Positions 47,234 to 57,919 of a stretch of 64,000 nt of DNA are shown here, piece after piece. Source of the DNA: Plenodomus lindquistii (taxonomy: Eukaryota; Ascomycota; Dothideomycetes; Pleosporales; Leptosphaeriaceae); the NCBI GenBank assembly GCA_025504975.1, contig JANUWI010000017.1, positions 558,001 through 622,000 on the forward strand. Reading direction: 5' to 3'. Below the pieces are notes generated by a model that searched no databases, was not told the DNA's origin, and was given only the letters and a program-made list of their open reading frames with translations. The stretch's first letter is position 1, and every line of letters starts with the position of its first letter. A program made the translations under genes and the position numbers.

Positions 47234-47820
47234 TGAATCGCAGAATAGGCTTCAAGCGGATTTTTAGAAAGATTGTTGGATTGTATGGTGAGGTGGAGAG
47301 ACAGACGTCTTTAGGTTGGGGTTTGGTGTTGGTGTGGGGATATGGGTTATTGAAGGGTCGTGATATGGTAGGGTGATGTGGATGGGTAGGTGGGTGTTGG
47401 GTGTTGGGTTTGGGTGTGGATTCTAAGTCAGTGTGGGGATACTAGAAACTATGGTTGGTGTTGTGGTTGTTGTGTAGTGTGTAGGTGTTTTCACAATCTG
47501 CCCTGGGGAAAAAGCGAAGTTATGAAGGTTCTCGAGGTTGCGGCGACGTTTGTACTGTTGGCGCATTTGGTTGTGAATATAAAAGGGGGGTGGTGGGAAT
47601 GACAACGGAAACTGTGGACTTCAGTTATGCACCCCTGCAACACCGTAATCACGCTCTGATTACAGCTTTTGGTGTTCGATAATCCGGTGCTTTGGTTTGT
47701 GCTATTATAGTAAATAGTAGAATTGGTTTCTCCTGATATTCTCAAGTCTGGCGAGATTCTAGATCTTGCGATGCCAGTACTAACCTGGGTACAGATCAAA
47801 ATGCCATCGATATACACTCC
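46631..47820. other. Convergent gap with GT microsatellite
   Basis: The MAM3 and OsmC genes converge on this gap, which should hold both 3' untranslated regions. It contains the (GT)n repeat and homopolymer runs, and no gene that I can support. Confidence 0.5.
47186..47232. repeat. (GT)n dinucleotide microsatellite, about 23 units
   Basis: An uninterrupted GT run of about 47 bases. It is likely to be length-polymorphic between isolates. Confidence 0.95.
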
Positions 47821-48510
47821 TCACATAGTCTCAACCTTGACAGTCGTGTGTACATTCCCCTTTGTCGCCCTCGAATACGGACACACCTCCTTCGTCTTCT
47901 CAACCAACTCCTCCAACTTCGCCTTCTCGATACCCTTCACCTTGACCAACAGCTCCACCCTCAATCCCATATCCAATTCCTTCATGTTGCCAACAAGGTG
48001 GACAGTGCTCTCGACGATGCTCTCTTCGGGCTTGGTAGGCATCTTGAGGCCTAGGCTTGGGGCTGTGGCGTTCATCGCGGACTGGAAGCATGCGCCTGGA
48101 ATGTCGTCAGTATAAGGAGAGCTTAATGAGGATGTAGAAGGACGAACCATAACCGGCACTGAATAGCTCTTCGGGGTTGGTTTTGCCCTTGTCGCCCTTG
48201 CCGCCGAGGGCTTTGGCCATGGTGAGGTCTACGTTGAGGTTCTCGCCGTCAATGTGTCTGGTGGAGTCGGGAGTATCAGTGTGAGTTTGAGAAGATCATG
48301 AGAGCGTCCAGGTGACCAGGAATTCCTCAATTGACATGTAAGCACGAAGTAAAAGTGAACTTACCCAGTACGTGCTCCCACAACATGAGTGCGCGCAGAG
48401 TAAAGGATAGGCGCCGTCTCCGTGTTCAAAAATCGACGACCAGAAGGCACACTTCGACGAGAAACACGAAGCGCCTGGCGCATAATCGGGGACATGGTAC
48501 GGCTTGCCAT
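47821..48510 (-). CDS. OsmC/Ohr-family organic hydroperoxide reductase
   Basis: Three exons, 48365-48510, 48148-48257 and 47821-48095, give 176 residues. The first ~30 residues (MASRTMSPIMRQALRVSRRS) are Arg-rich and look like a mitochondrial presequence. The Ohr fold follows: ILYSARTHVVGARTGHIDGE, TNPEELFSAGYGACFQSAM with the peroxidatic Cys, and EKTKEVCPYSRATKGN with the resolving Cys. Both catalytic cysteines are present. The family reduces organic hydroperoxides using dihydrolipoyl or low-molecular-weight thiols. Bacterial Ohr is regulated by OhrR; nothing equivalent is seen here. The second intron uses a GTTCGT donor, which is weak but is the only one that keeps the frame. Confidence 0.93.
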
Positions 48511-49149
48511 TATTACAATGGTTGTTGCGGAATTTCAATTGAGTAGTTTGAAAGATGGTATGATGTGGTTGGAGGGATGGTTGAGTAGTAGGATGGTATG
48601 ATGTGGTTAAGAGGATGGTCAAGTGAAGAGTGCAGTTTTATTACAGTCGAGTTGGAGATGATCAAGCAATAGCAATCTAGAATGGGATCCCTTTCTAAGC
48701 AGTCATTCGAAATAGCGCTACAAGAGCTCAGACATGACGTGTAGTGGAACCGAAGTCATGACGTTTGCATGGGTCCTGCATGCGGTTAGCTCAGGGCACT
48801 CCCGCCGCTAACTGGGGTAGCGAGATCCGCATGCATATGGGGAGTGAGATTTAGTATCGGCCATGCTTATGTTTGTGTCACATCAACTTTGGAATAATAT
48901 CGAGGAAGAGGGTTGACTTTTTCTTGCCTATCATTGCATATGTCCCTGGGTTCCCTACTCTGGGCAGTGTTCACGGTACGGTGATGTTCGCCGGAAGTCG
49001 CCGGAAGGAGTAGTTTCATTACAGTGCACTGACGAGTTCTAGACAGCCTGCTGATCGAGCGAGCCTTTGTGATGGTCTCGCTGCGTCACGCTTACCAATA
49101 TGCGTGGTGTTTACCAATAATGTTTGCCTGCATATCTACTACAGAAGAT
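48511..49149. other. Gap with an imperfect inverted repeat
   Basis: This gap lies between the OsmC start and the 3' end of the MFS gene. It contains an inverted repeat at 48777-48835 (TGCATGCGG then TTAGC, answered by GCTAA and CCGCATGCA). No gene is visible. Confidence 0.5.
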
Positions 49150-50728
49150 CTAGATGGTGTAACGAAAGCTCGGAAGCTTCTCAAGCACGACAAGTCCACG
49201 GTCAGCTTTGCGGTTCTGGGCGAGAAAGTAGAGCGTCAAGATGGTGGTGACCAAGAGAATGATCCCGTTCGCACTGAACCGCCACGCCGTATTAGCATCG
49301 CACTTTGCGGGAAGCAGGAATCTGAACTTACGTTAAGCAAGCGTAAATGCCTGGAAGATAATGCGGCGCATCCTGCGACCGAAACACCAGCGATCCCGCA
49401 ATACCGCCCGATCCACCGAAGCTGATCATGCTCGCACTACAAAACGCGCGCTTCCATGGCCCACGAATATTTGTTGCCTGATAGCTCATCACACCAGGGA
49501 GATTTGCGCTGGCACTCGATGTGACCAGTACCGCGCCCAGGTACTGTACTCCAGGGACGGTGGTCCAACACATAATGCTCAACGCCGCGATTCCCAAAGA
49601 CGCGTTAAAGTACATCAACGGAGCCCGCGAGCGATACCGATCCGACCACCAACCTTGGATAAACATGAGTATCATCGCACATAGGTACGGCGGTGTGCTC
49701 AGACCCTGGGTTTCCGCTTTTGTGAACCCAATCCGGTCTTGGAGGATGATCGGCATGAAGAATCCAACAGAGTACGCCTGGATAGTCGAGCAGAAGAAGA
49801 GCAGGGCAAAGCACCATACCTTGAAGTCCAGCGCAGGAAGAAAAAACTTGCGCCATGCGAAATTTTCAGGCTCGCCGTCTTGACGATCGCGGTTGATGCG
49901 GCGGACGATGAAGGCGCTTTCTTTTTCCGAGAGAAAGCGCCAGGCTTGATGTGCTTTGTCAGGAAAATCAACCATGGTAGCGAACCCAAGGATACCGATG
50001 AGACAGGTGATGATTCCCTCCATGATGAAGATCCACCTCCAGCCTCTGTAGTTGGCCAGTCCGTCCTGATAGAAGTCAGTGAATTGTGTCGGGTGAAGGG
50101 GATACTCGAGAAATCACCATCTGGGTAAACAACAAGGCAAGAACACCACCAATCGCAGACCCAAAAACCCCGATGAGATAGAAGATTGAATTCCGCTTGG
50201 CAAGGTCGAACCTGGAATACCAACACTGGATGAGATAGTATTGTGCCGGGAAACATCCTGCCTCGAGGGCACCGAGCAGCATACGCAGTGCAACGAGAGC
50301 CTTCCAGCTGTGTACAAAGCCAAAGCACAACATGAAAATACCCCAGATGAAGACAATGGAGGAAAGGAACATTCGTGGTCCCAATTTCCGCACCACAGCA
50401 GCTGCAGGAAATTGCAGTACGATTTACGGCGCGAAGAAGACAAGCAGGGTGATAGAGTAGCGACTCTCAACACCGAGGTGGAGTTCTTTGGTCATCCTGA
50501 AAATGTTAATACTCGATCTCAACAGGATACATACACTTACCCAGCGACCGCAGCATTCGACATGTTTGCCCGATCCAGGAAAGAAACACCTTGCATTAGT
50601 CCCAGGACTGTAAGTAGTCGTCTGTCCACCTTATGGATGATCCTGCGCTGCTCCGCCACCGTATACTCCTCGTCATCTTCGACATCAACTTCGACATCGA
50701 ATTTCTTAGGATCATCAGTGTGTTCCAT
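49150..50728 (-). pseudogene. Dal5-type MFS anion transporter with one in-frame stop
   Basis: Four exons, 50541-50728, 50118-50496, 49332-50065 and 49150-49273, close in phase to 474 codons apart from a TAA at 50424-50426. The stop falls inside the second membrane helix, between LLVFFAP and IVLQFPAAAVVRKLGPR, where relatives usually have Tyr. Reading on beyond it is clean. The group (anion:cation symporters related to allantoate permease Dal5) shows SFLDRANMSNAAVAG, MLLGALEAGCFPAQYYLI, GWRWIFIMEGIITCLIG and a C-terminal NRKADRG. A 26-nt GT-AG pair covers the stop but is too short and breaks the frame. The divergent partner is the alkylsulfatase, so uptake of a sulfated or other organic anion is a reasonable guess. 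Nonsense allele or sequence error. Confidence 0.82.
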
Positions 50729-51607
50729 TTCTGCAACATGGCTCTTGTCGTCGCTAGGCTCTGACTGCCGCGCTATTTCGACGGCACGAAATGTCTTCTA
50801 TAGCAGGGCCTAGAGACAAGTGCCTGGGACATGATGATGTCGTTATAAATCCTGGTGAGCACGCAACGAGCATTTAGGCATAGATCTACTGTGGGTCCAC
50901 AAACGTATGCAAGCTTAAAGACACCGGTAGACATTGTCTAGGTTCGTGCAATGCTATCAAAATATCTGTGCTATAGCTAAGGTGAGGTGCTGTACGACAG
51001 ACCGCGTGTCTAACCCGCATTCTCATTACGACTTCAGACAATCCAAACTTGACGTATACTCAGTGTACGCATCGCAAGCTTTATAGGCACCGTCGTTGAA
51101 ACGTTGGAATTTTGCGGAGCGTTGTTTGTACGGCGGCGACCGATTGTGGATAGCCGAGAGTGGGGGCTACTGTGGATTGTGGCTTCGGCAAAGCTTGATT
51201 TGGTTATATAGTGGATGATCTTGCTCGTTGAGATCCATCTTTACTCTTCCTCCACCACCGCAATCCCAGCTTTGGGTAAAATTTGACTGTGAGACCTGAT
51301 AATTGACCTGATTCGTTGAATAAGAATCCTGCCTTATCTGTTTTAGCTGACCCTATCCCAATTGCACATCTATGAAGCGACATCGCTGTGCCCGTTGGCA
51401 TTTTGCCGTGTTCCAGAAACCGAAGTCCATCACTCCACCATCCTCTTTTCCGACCACTCTCAACCTGCTTTGAGTATTTTGATTTTCTCGGGTTTAGTAA
51501 TAGAGATATCGCTGGCAGGCTCCACGAGTGTTCAGGTCCACATCACGACAGGCAAGATCATATGCTAGAATCTCCCAGCCTACCTTTGACGATATACCAA
51601 CATAGCA
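50729..51607. promoter_or_regulatory. Divergent promoter region, MFS transporter / alkylsulfatase
   Basis: About 880 bases lie between the two divergent start codons. Shared control of the pair is possible, but I could not identify a binding site. No gene is visible. Confidence 0.45.
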
Positions 51608-53437
51608 ATGGCACCATCTCTGGATGACCGTCAAGACTATCACGATGCGTCGAAGGGTTTCATTGCAGCCCTTGAACCCGGCACCATCAAGAACAAGGCT
51701 GGAGAAATCATTTGGAACATAGATGAATTCAAATTTCTGGAGGATGATTGTCCACCAACTGCCAATCCCGGACTTTGGCGTCAAGGCCAACTTAATTCCA
51801 AGCAAGGGCTCTACGAGATTGTTCCTGGCATCTACCAAGTCCGCGCCTTCGATCTGTCCAATGTGACGTTCGTCGAAGGTACTGAAGGCATTATCGTCAT
51901 TGACCCACTCATCAGCTGTGAGTGCGCGAGGGCCGCTCTGGATATCTATCAACAGCACCGTGGCCATGGTCGACGAGTCACAGGCATGATCTACTCACAC
52001 TCTCATGGTGATCACTACATGGGAGCCCAGGGCTGCTTTGAAGGCGAGCCAGACCCATCGATCCCAATCATTGCCCCAGAAGGCTTCATGGAGGCGATAC
52101 TTAGCGAGAGCATGATTGCGGGTCCGGCGATGCGCCGAAGAGGTGCTTACATGTATGGATCTACTCTGAAGAGGGGGCCAAAAGGACACATTGGTACTGG
52201 ATTAGGCATGGCTTCGAGCAGAGGCACGACATCATTGATCCCACCAAACACTCTGATCAAGCACACCAGCGAAGAGCTGATTGTAGATGGAGTACGCATC
52301 ATTTTCCAGATGGTTCCTGGTACCGAAGCGCCAGCCGAAGTCAACTTCCACTTCCCAGATTTCAACGCCTTGTGCATCCCTGAAACCGCCACAAACTGCA
52401 TGCACAATATCATCACGCTCCGCGGCGCGCAGGTCCGCGACGCAAAAGCATGGTCGCAGTACCTCGATGAATCGATCCTTATCTTTGGCTACAAGTCTGA
52501 TGTTGTGTTTGGGAGCCATAACTGGCCGACATGGGGCCAGCAGGCACTTATCACGCGCCTGGCGGAGCAGCGCGACATGTATGGCTATATGCACGACCAG
52601 ACCGTACGGTTGATGAATACAGGCCTTACTGGCATCGAGATCGCAGAGCGTATGCATCTCCCACCTGCCATCTCACGAGCATGGCACTGTCGCGGCTTTT
52701 ACGGATCCCTAAGCCACAACGTCAAGGGAATCTATCAAAAGTACATGACCTGGTTCGACGGCAACCCATCACATCTCTGGCAATATCCACCCAAGGAAGA
52801 AGCAGAACGATACATTGAATGTTTCGGCGGACTCGACAATCTCAATTCAAAAGCAGAGGACTTCATCAAGAGAGGCGACTCTCGATTTGCTGCTACATTG
52901 CTAGGACATGCAATTGCTGTTTCACCAGACGACGCACGTACCAAAGGTCTTCTCGCAACTGCCTACGAGAATCTGGGCTATGGCGCTGAGAACGCAACTT
53001 GGCGGAACTTCTACCTTGTTGCTGCGCAGGAACTTCGTCTCGATATTAAGCCACCGCTCCTCGGTGGAGGAAGTACACCGCTTGGCCCGAAGCTGCCGGT
53101 TGCAAATTTGTTCACGATCCTTGCGGTACAACTTGATGGTGAAGCTGCGGCTGAGGCGAAATTCTCAATCGATCTAGTCTTTACGGACAGTGATAAGAGA
53201 TGGAGGGTGATTGTCAGTAATGGCGTCTTAACGTATCGCAGGCCGGAGCAGCTGGATGTGAAGGTACAGGGTACAGCGGATCTTGAGCTTACGCTGGAGA
53301 AGACGGATTTTCTGGCTGGGCTCCGAGGTGAACAACTAGTGACCCAGAAGACTATAGGTGATTTGGAGGTTTGGGATGAATTCCTATCGTATGTCATGGT
53401 CAAGACGGGGTCAGCGAGGGGACCGAGTCAGATTTGA
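51608..53437 (+). CDS. Type III alkylsulfatase (metallo-beta-lactamase fold), BDS1/SdsA1-like
   Basis: A single exon of 609 residues. The protein hydrolyses primary alkyl sulfates such as dodecyl sulfate to alcohol and sulfate. The dinuclear zinc motif is SHSHGDH near residue 137, followed by the linker GAYMYGSTLKRGPKGHIGTG typical of this group. FQMVPGTEAPAEVNFHFPD and FGSHNWPTWG supply further metal ligands (Glu and His). The C-terminal part has the dimerisation helices and a sterol-carrier-like domain (from about residue 470, LFTILAVQLDGEAAAE) that binds the alkyl chain in SdsA1. Yeast BDS1 and bacterial SdsA are the known relatives; fungal genes are thought to be of bacterial origin, which fits the missing introns. 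It allows use of sulfate esters as a sulfur source. No signal peptide is evident, so it is probably cytosolic. Confidence 0.95.
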   Translation: MAPSLDDRQDYHDASKGFIAALEPGTIKNKAGEIIWNIDEFKFLEDDCPPTANPGLWRQGQLNSKQGLYEIVPGIYQVRAFDLSNVTFVEGTEGIIVIDPLISCECARAALDIYQQHRGHGRRVTGMIYSHSHGDHYMGAQGCFEGEPDPSIPIIAPEGFMEAILSESMIAGPAMRRRGAYMYGSTLKRGPKGHIGTGLGMASSRGTTSLIPPNTLIKHTSEELIVDGVRIIFQMVPGTEAPAEVNFHFPDFNALCIPETATNCMHNIITLRGAQVRDAKAWSQYLDESILIFGYKSDVVFGSHNWPTWGQQALITRLAEQRDMYGYMHDQTVRLMNTGLTGIEIAERMHLPPAISRAWHCRGFYGSLSHNVKGIYQKYMTWFDGNPSHLWQYPPKEEAERYIECFGGLDNLNSKAEDFIKRGDSRFAATLLGHAIAVSPDDARTKGLLATAYENLGYGAENATWRNFYLVAAQELRLDIKPPLLGGGSTPLGPKLPVANLFTILAVQLDGEAAAEAKFSIDLVFTDSDKRWRVIVSNGVLTYRRPEQLDVKVQGTADLELTLEKTDFLAGLRGEQLVTQKTIGDLEVWDEFLSYVMVKTGSARGPSQI

Positions 53438-53535
53438 GCCTCAATTCAGGTGCATACACAGGCCCAGCTACAAGTATATGACATCGAGTGGTACACCGGT
53501 TGTTAGTAAGCGAGTGTCCGACTAAAATAATCAGC

Positions 53536-55659
53536 TCAAAGCCTAGCATCCCTCTCACCTTCCAAAATAACAGCCAGCATGCCCTCCGCGACATCTTCTC
53601 CATCTTCCGCTTCCGTGACCCAGCTCACTCTTCCGCTTCGGCTCGCCCGAACTTCGAGTTCCATCTTCATTTGCTGCACTACACATACAACATCACCTTC
53701 CTTCACTACATCGCCCTCGTCAACCAGAACTTCTACCAACTTGCCTGGAAAGGGAATACTGATATGGGATGGATCGGATGGGTTGCCACGACGATGATGC
53801 GAGGTCGACGCTGCGGCGCTCGCTGTGGTGGAGGTGAGAGTCAAGGTATAGGGCGTTGTTTGTGGAGACAAAGAGGATGCTGTAGGCGGTGTGGTGAAAA
53901 GAAGTTCGGCGGAGAGAGAGGAAGGAAAATCGTTGCGCAGGACGCGGGTCAATTCGAGATGATGTGGCGGGCGTTGCTGTTTTTGATTGGAGTCCTTGGG
54001 TGAGGAGAGGGTGAGAGACCAGGCATCACCTTTGCGAAAGAGGGTGTTTGCTGTGGAGAGGGTGGGTGTGGAAGTTGAGTTGGTTGCGGTAGGTTGAAGT
54101 GGGTTTAGATTGGATGCGAATAGCCGTTGACTCGTCTGGAGGAGCTCGTCTTGCTTGCTTTCCAGCCATTGTGTGTCGCATTTTCCGTGGAGAAAATCTG
54201 GGTGTACGACTATCGCCTTCAAGATGTCAATGTTTGTTTTCACACCTGTGATCTGTGTGTCGGCCAAAGCTCTTTGCGCCTTTCGAACAGCATCTTCCCA
54301 TGATGACGCAGTGATGATAAGTTTGGCAATCAGACTGTCAAAGTCGGCAGATACGATGGCAGGGTGGCCGCTCATCAGATGTGTATCGACGCGGATACCA
54401 TTGCCCATTGGGAATTGGAAGGATGTGATCTTGCCGATAGATAACGACCAATCACTTTGTACATTCTCGGCGGTGATCCGCAGTTGTATCGAATGTACCT
54501 TCGGTGGGTGTTTCGGGTCTCGGGATACTGCAGGTAATCCGCACTCGTGAAGTCTTGCACCTTGCGCAATGAGAAGCTGGGCTTTGACAATGTCGGTCAT
54601 AGATATAGACTCCGTGATTGTATGCTCGACCTGAAGTCGTGGGTTAACTTCCAGGAAATAGTGCTCCTTTGTTGCAGGATTCACGAGGAACTCAAATGTT
54701 CCAAGGGAAAGGTATTCAATCTAGTGATCGTTGGTGAGAGGCACGTGTATCATCTTAGGGATACGTACGTGCTTAGCCATTGTCAGTGCATCTTCAATGA
54801 CTCTCGCAATCAGACTTCGATCTTTTACAACACTTGGAGCAAGTTCGATGACTTTCTGATACCGCCGCTGAATACTGCACTCTCGTTCCCAGAGGTGTGT
54901 GACGTTTCCGGTACCGTCGCCGATGATCTGCACTTCGATATGGCGAAAACCATCAACGGAAGCTTTTTCTGCAAAGACTTGCTTGGAGGGACTCTCCTCG
55001 ACTGCACGCTTCACCGAAGGCGCCAGCAGGCTTTCCTCACGGATCAACCGGATACCTCGTCCGCCACCTCCATCTACAGCTTTCACCATGATGGGGTAAC
55101 CGATCTGGGATGCGAATTGTTGCACGTGTTCAACTTGGTTCGTTGGATTCAGTAGCGCTGGTGATACGGGGACCTGGCCTGTAGAAGGTATGAGCAATGC
55201 ACAAGATGTTCATAGGGTAAGCTTACATCTTTCAGCTAGCTGTCGCGCTTTCAGCTTGTCTCCTGTGTGTTCCAAAATCCCCCATCCCGGCCCGATAACG
55301 ACGACATTTGCGTCTTCCCACATCATTTGTGAGAAGGTTTCCGACTCAGACAAGAAGCCATATCCTGGATGGACGGCGTCAATTTTGTGCTCTTTGCAAA
55401 TTTTGATAAGCGCGTCAATGTTCATAAATGTCGATGCTGAATCAAGTCTGATAGCATGAGTCGCTCGTAGGGCATGCGATTCATCTCCAGTCACGTAGAT
55501 AGCGTACGTATCGAGATCTAATTCGCGAGCTGAAGAGATGATTCGTGATGCTATCTCGCCTCTAAACATCTGTCAGCTTTGGACTTGACCGCAATGAAGA
55601 TGGTGTTACCGATTTGCAATCAGCAGACGTTTTATAGGACGTGCAGTCGCTTTTGACAT
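53536..55659 (-). CDS. Acyl-CoA carboxylase alpha subunit: biotin carboxylase plus biotin carrier
   Basis: Four exons, 55610-55659, 55227-55561, 54769-55178 and 53536-54720, give 659 residues. The N-terminus MSKATARPIKRLLIANRGEIA begins directly in the biotin carboxylase fold, with no mitochondrial presequence. HPGYGFLSE, the ATP-grasp loop KAVDGGGGRGIRLI and FLEVNPRLQVEHT are intact. A middle region of reduced length leads to the biotin carrier, where VVQQMKMELEV has the biotinyl Lys at 617 (family usually (A/V)MKM). The last residues are DARL; Ala-Arg-Leu fits the PTS1 peroxisomal consensus. Nearest known relative by layout is methylcrotonyl-CoA carboxylase alpha, but the mitochondrial form has a presequence and a fuller BT domain. 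It faces the carboxyltransferase subunit across 411 bases and ends 98 bases from the alkylsulfatase gene. Confidence 0.93.
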
Positions 55660-56070
55660 TTTAAATGACAATTAGGATCAACGAATGGCTGATGTTAGGT
55701 AGTTCGCTCGTTAATGGAGGTTTTGCTCCACAGCTGGGGTCACCACAATTGCTATTGTAGGACAGATTCACGCTCGTGTCGTTGATGTGCTAAATGGCCT
55801 CGGTAGGATCGATTGTACTGGTCCATCAGGTCCCCAGCGAGAGTTGTGTCGAACTCGTTCTCAAGATGCTGGTCGTTACTGGCTTCGGGCTGGTCGTTGA
55901 TTCGCGAGCGCGATTCGCGGGGAAGCGCGTTATGCCTCGGTACAAATGTCGTCCCCAGCTGCCAGACACTCCATCTCTCCAAAACAGACTTCATCGCGAT
56001 GTGACACGATTTTGGAGTTCCATAGCCGGGGCATTAGCTGGACGGCATCTTTAAGTCATCGAACGCGATC
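55660..56070. promoter_or_regulatory. Divergent promoter shared by the carboxylase subunits
   Basis: The 411 bases between the alpha and beta start codons must serve both genes and so allow matched expression of the two subunits. No specific operator was recognised. Confidence 0.55.
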
Positions 56071-57919
56071 ATGGCTGACGACGATCAGTCTCAGCCGCCA
56101 AAAGACGCGTCGACATCATCTGAGGTCGCGAAAGAGCGCCTCGCTCAGGTGAGCTCTCACATCACGCCAAACACGACCAAGAGACGCAGAAGAAAAGCTG
56201 CAGGCTCAGACTTGCCTGCTGATTACTCCGACATTCTTGGCCAAATAGCGACACTTCGGAAGATTGCAGCGACTCCAGACCCCAGCAACAGAGGCTACGT
56301 CCGTCAGAAGCAGGCAGGAAAACTATGGGTCCGAGAACGCGTCGAACAATTGCTTGATCCGGGAAGTTTCCAGGAAGTTGGCAGTGTGAGTGGGACGGTG
56401 AAATGGAAGCAGAGAGGTCCGACAAAGGAAGAGCCTGTGGACTATGTACCTTCAAACAACGTTCAAGGTGGGCGACATCCTGCCCTTAATCTTCCTTTAC
56501 TAAACTTGTTCAGGATTCGGACGTCTGCGAGGGCGAAAGATCGTTTTCACCGCCGACGACTTTTCCATTCGTGCCGGCCATGCTGATGGCGCCTTGATGG
56601 ACAAGACCGTGAGTAGCCTACAGCGAAGATTGGCTCTATGCTCATGGAATTAGATCTACATGGAGAAAATCGCTAGCGCGCTCAAGTTGCCGATTGTAAA
56701 GCTAGTGGATGGTAGCTCAGGGGGAGGATCCGTGAGCACAATTCGTGCTGCTGGCTTTTCCTACATTCCGCCCATGCCTTCCTTCAATCAGGTGATCCAG
56801 CAGTTAAATATGGGCATACCGAACTTAGGAGCCGTTGTTGGACCAGCAATAGGTCTCGGAGCAGCCCGCGTTGTTGCATGTCACTTCTCCGTCATGGCTG
56901 CCGATATTGGATCCTTGTTCAACGCAGGTCCATCTGTCGTGTCAGGCGCCACTTTTGAGGAAGGTCTCTCCTTCACCGATCTTGGTGGACCAGCAGTGCA
57001 TTGTACCAATGGAACAATCGACAACTTGGCAGCCGATGAGGCAGGATGTTTCGATCAGCTTCGCACCGTTCTGAGCTATCTTCCAGATTGTGGCACGAGA
57101 CTACCACCCACCATTGACCCCATGGATCCCATCGAGCGAGTATCGGAGGACCTTCGATCGATTATTCCCCGTTCGAAGAATCGTATGTACAATCCACGCA
57201 CAATCATTACTGAAGTCGTCGATCAGGGTTCGTTCTTCGAGATTGGTGCTTTATGGGGCACTACTTCGATTGTTGGATTGGCTCGCCTAGGGGGCAAGCC
57301 TGTTGGGATCGTGTCACTTAACTGCGAAGTCAATGCAGGAGCACTGGATGCGTTTGGCTCACAGAAGATCACGCGCATGCTTAAATTCTTGGACGTTTTC
57401 AACATTCCGCTGGTCCAATTCGTCGATGTCCCAGGTTACGCAATTGGCACGGTCGCTGAACGCACTGCAACAATGCGACACGGCGTTACTCTAGCAGCAA
57501 CGTACTATAGTACGACGATGCCTATATTTAGCGTCGTTGTTCGACGGGTCTACGGAGTCGCGGGTGGCATCATGTTAGATTGCCGCGACCCGCGCATGCG
57601 CGTCGCTTGGCCCTCCGGCATATGGGGATCGCTTCCGCTCGAGGGTGGTATCGAAGTCGGGCATTCTTTCGAGCTCAAGGAAATTGAGCGGAAAGAAGGG
57701 CGTGCGAAGCGGGATGAACGGTATGCGGAGCTAGACAACGAGTACAGACGGTTGATGAATCCGGTTCGAACTGCCAATGCGTTTGGGGTTGAGGAGATCA
57801 TTGATCCAGCACACACTCGCCCGCTGCTATGCGAGTGGGTAAAACATGTGTACGAAAGCTTACTGCCAGAACGGATTTTGGAAAGGGTAGCGGGCAAACT
57901 CCAACCAACGTTTACGTAA
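56071..57919 (+). CDS. Acyl-CoA carboxylase beta subunit (carboxyltransferase)
   Basis: Three exons, 56071-56467, 56514-56608 and 56654-57919, give 585 residues. The fold is the crotonase-like double carboxyltransferase domain of MCC-beta/PCC-beta. The N-lobe has WVRERVEQLLDPGSF, VFTADDFSIRAGHADG and KLVDGSSGGGSVSTIRAAG; the acyl-CoA pocket includes AVVGPAIGLGAARV. The C-lobe has LGGKPVGIVSLNCEVNAGALD, VQFVDVPGYAIGT and VVVRRVYGVAGGIML. The N-terminal 45 residues are acidic then Lys/Arg-rich (TTKRRRRKAAG) and do not look like a mitochondrial presequence. With the divergent alpha subunit it should form a complete two-subunit biotin enzyme. Candidate substrates are methylcrotonyl-, geranyl- or another branched or short acyl-CoA; sequence alone does not decide. 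Confidence 0.93.

Noticed and set aside
50404..50429. 26-nt GT-AG segment that could splice out the TAA in the MFS gene
   Set aside because: Too short for a fungal intron, and its removal breaks the reading frame of the conserved FPAAAVVRKLGPR segment.
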